Source: Caulobacter sp. NIBR1757 (GTDB taxonomy: Bacteria > Pseudomonadota > Alphaproteobacteria > Caulobacterales > Caulobacteraceae). Taken from it: DNA of 64,000 bases. The translations under genes and the position numbers were made by a program. Shown piece by piece: positions 63,605 to 64,000 of the stretch (positions within the stretch are counted from its first letter, which is position 1; each line of letters opens with the position of its first letter). The notes beneath the pieces were generated by a model. The model had not been told where the DNA came from and made no database searches. It saw nothing but the letters and a program-made list of their open reading frames with translations. The stretch is taken from positions 124,001 to 188,000 of the forward strand of contig NZ_CP115463.1 of the NCBI RefSeq assembly GCF_027912495.1. Reading direction: 5' to 3'.

Positions 63605-64000
63605 ATGTCCGCACAGACCGTTCTCGGCCTCGAAACCAGTTGCGACGAGACCGCCGCCTCGGTGGTGCGGCTGCATGCCGACGGGCGCAGCGAGGTGCTG
63701 TCATCGGTGATCGCCAGCCAGATCGCCGAGCATGCGCCGTTCGGCGGGGTGGTGCCGGAAATCGCCGCCCGGGCCCATGTCGAAAGCATCGACGGCATCG
63801 CGGGCCGGGCCATGGCCGAGGCGGGGGTGGGCTATGGCGACCTCAGCGGCGTCGCCGCCACGGCCGGGCCGGGGCTGGTCGGCGGGGTGATGGTGGGGCT
63901 GTCGTTCGGCAAGGCGGTGGCTTTGGCGCGCAATCTGCCGCTGGTGGCGGTCAACCATCTGGAGGGCCATGCGGTGTCGGCGCGGCTGGGGGCCGACATC
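63605..64000 (+). CDS. tsaD: tRNA N6-adenosine threonylcarbamoyltransferase, 3' end outside window
   Basis: First 132 residues of TsaD ([60 protein letters not shown] with metal-binding His). With TsaB/TsaE it makes t6A37 on ANN-reading tRNAs. Divergent from hemC with 73 bp between starts. The window ends inside the gene. Confidence 0.96.
   Translation, partial: MSAQTVLGLETSCDETAASVVRLHADGRSEVLSSVIASQIAEHAPFGGVVPEIAARAHVESIDGIAGRAMAEAGVGYGDLSGVAATAGPGLVGGVMVGLSFGKAVALARNLPLVAVNHLEGHAVSARLGADI

Overview
The window looks like a chromosome segment of a high-GC alphaproteobacterium, most likely in Caulobacterales (Caulobacter/Phenylobacterium-like). Supporting signs are a class I lysyl-tRNA synthetase, a mmcB gene and an imuA-imuB-dnaE2 mutasome that each carry a GTTC-N7-GTTC LexA box, a GGAAC-N16-CGTT general-stress promoter, a RegB/RegA redox system beside a SCO gene, and the hemD/COG4223/hemY block. 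The genus is an inference; no rRNA lies in the window.

Layout. 0-4.6 kb: a tightly coupled operon of proton-translocating transhydrogenase genes (pntAB, pntB) split by five small unidentified membrane-protein genes. 4.6-8.4 kb: ptsN, hpf, exoD-like and rpoN on the minus strand. 8.4-11.2 kb: SCO/SenC divergent from regB, then regA. 11.2-12.2 kb: a DUF559 nuclease gene bracketed by REP-like inverted repeats, then SOS-regulated mmcB. 12.2-20 kb: lipocalin, ferritin-like diiron protein, acs, SRPBCC protein, HAD phosphatase, lysK, nth. 20.0-21.4 kb: an intact IS3-family element with a 4-bp target duplication. 21.4-26.4 kb: ATP-grasp protein, then a PfkB kinase coupled to hisB-hisH-hisA-hisF-hisE. 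26.4-32.1 kb: D-aminoacylase-like amidohydrolase, small secreted protein, S9 peptidase, thiolase. 32.3-35.6 kb: a stress-promoter microprotein candidate, mobA, a 61-aa membrane protein, a class A PBP. 35.7-41.3 kb: imuA-imuB-dnaE2. 41.4-46.4 kb: a 27-aa microprotein candidate, a hybrid histidine kinase, tRNA-Ala(CGC), YggT, DUF167, a protein with two winged-HTH-like segments, YceI, tRNA-Thr(CGT). 46.4-49.5 kb: hemY, a COG4223 protein and hemD on the minus strand. 62.6-64 kb: hemC, and tsaD divergent from it.

The segment 49.5-62.6 kb separates hemC from hemD, which are usually adjacent, with both still in the expected orientation. It reads as an insertion. It holds a barstar-like gene, three small orphan genes, and an AraC / TonB receptor / acyl-CoA synthetase (acetoacetyl-CoA synthetase type) / 3-hydroxyacyl-CoA dehydrogenase / MFS / exported carboxylesterase cluster that looks like a dedicated uptake and beta-oxidation pathway for an ester of a short (hydroxy)acid.

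The least explained structures are: (1) a composite repeat found twice in opposite orientations (4673-4942 and 49543-49824), with a perfect 24-bp palindrome, an exactly conserved 156-bp spacing, and a shared TATAAT-containing block; one copy lies directly in front of hemD at the edge of the presumed insertion. (2) A REP-like repeat whose second hairpin changes sequence but keeps pairing, with a DUF559 nuclease gene whose start and stop codons lie at the inner ends of two inverted copies. (3) The five small membrane genes inside the pnt operon.
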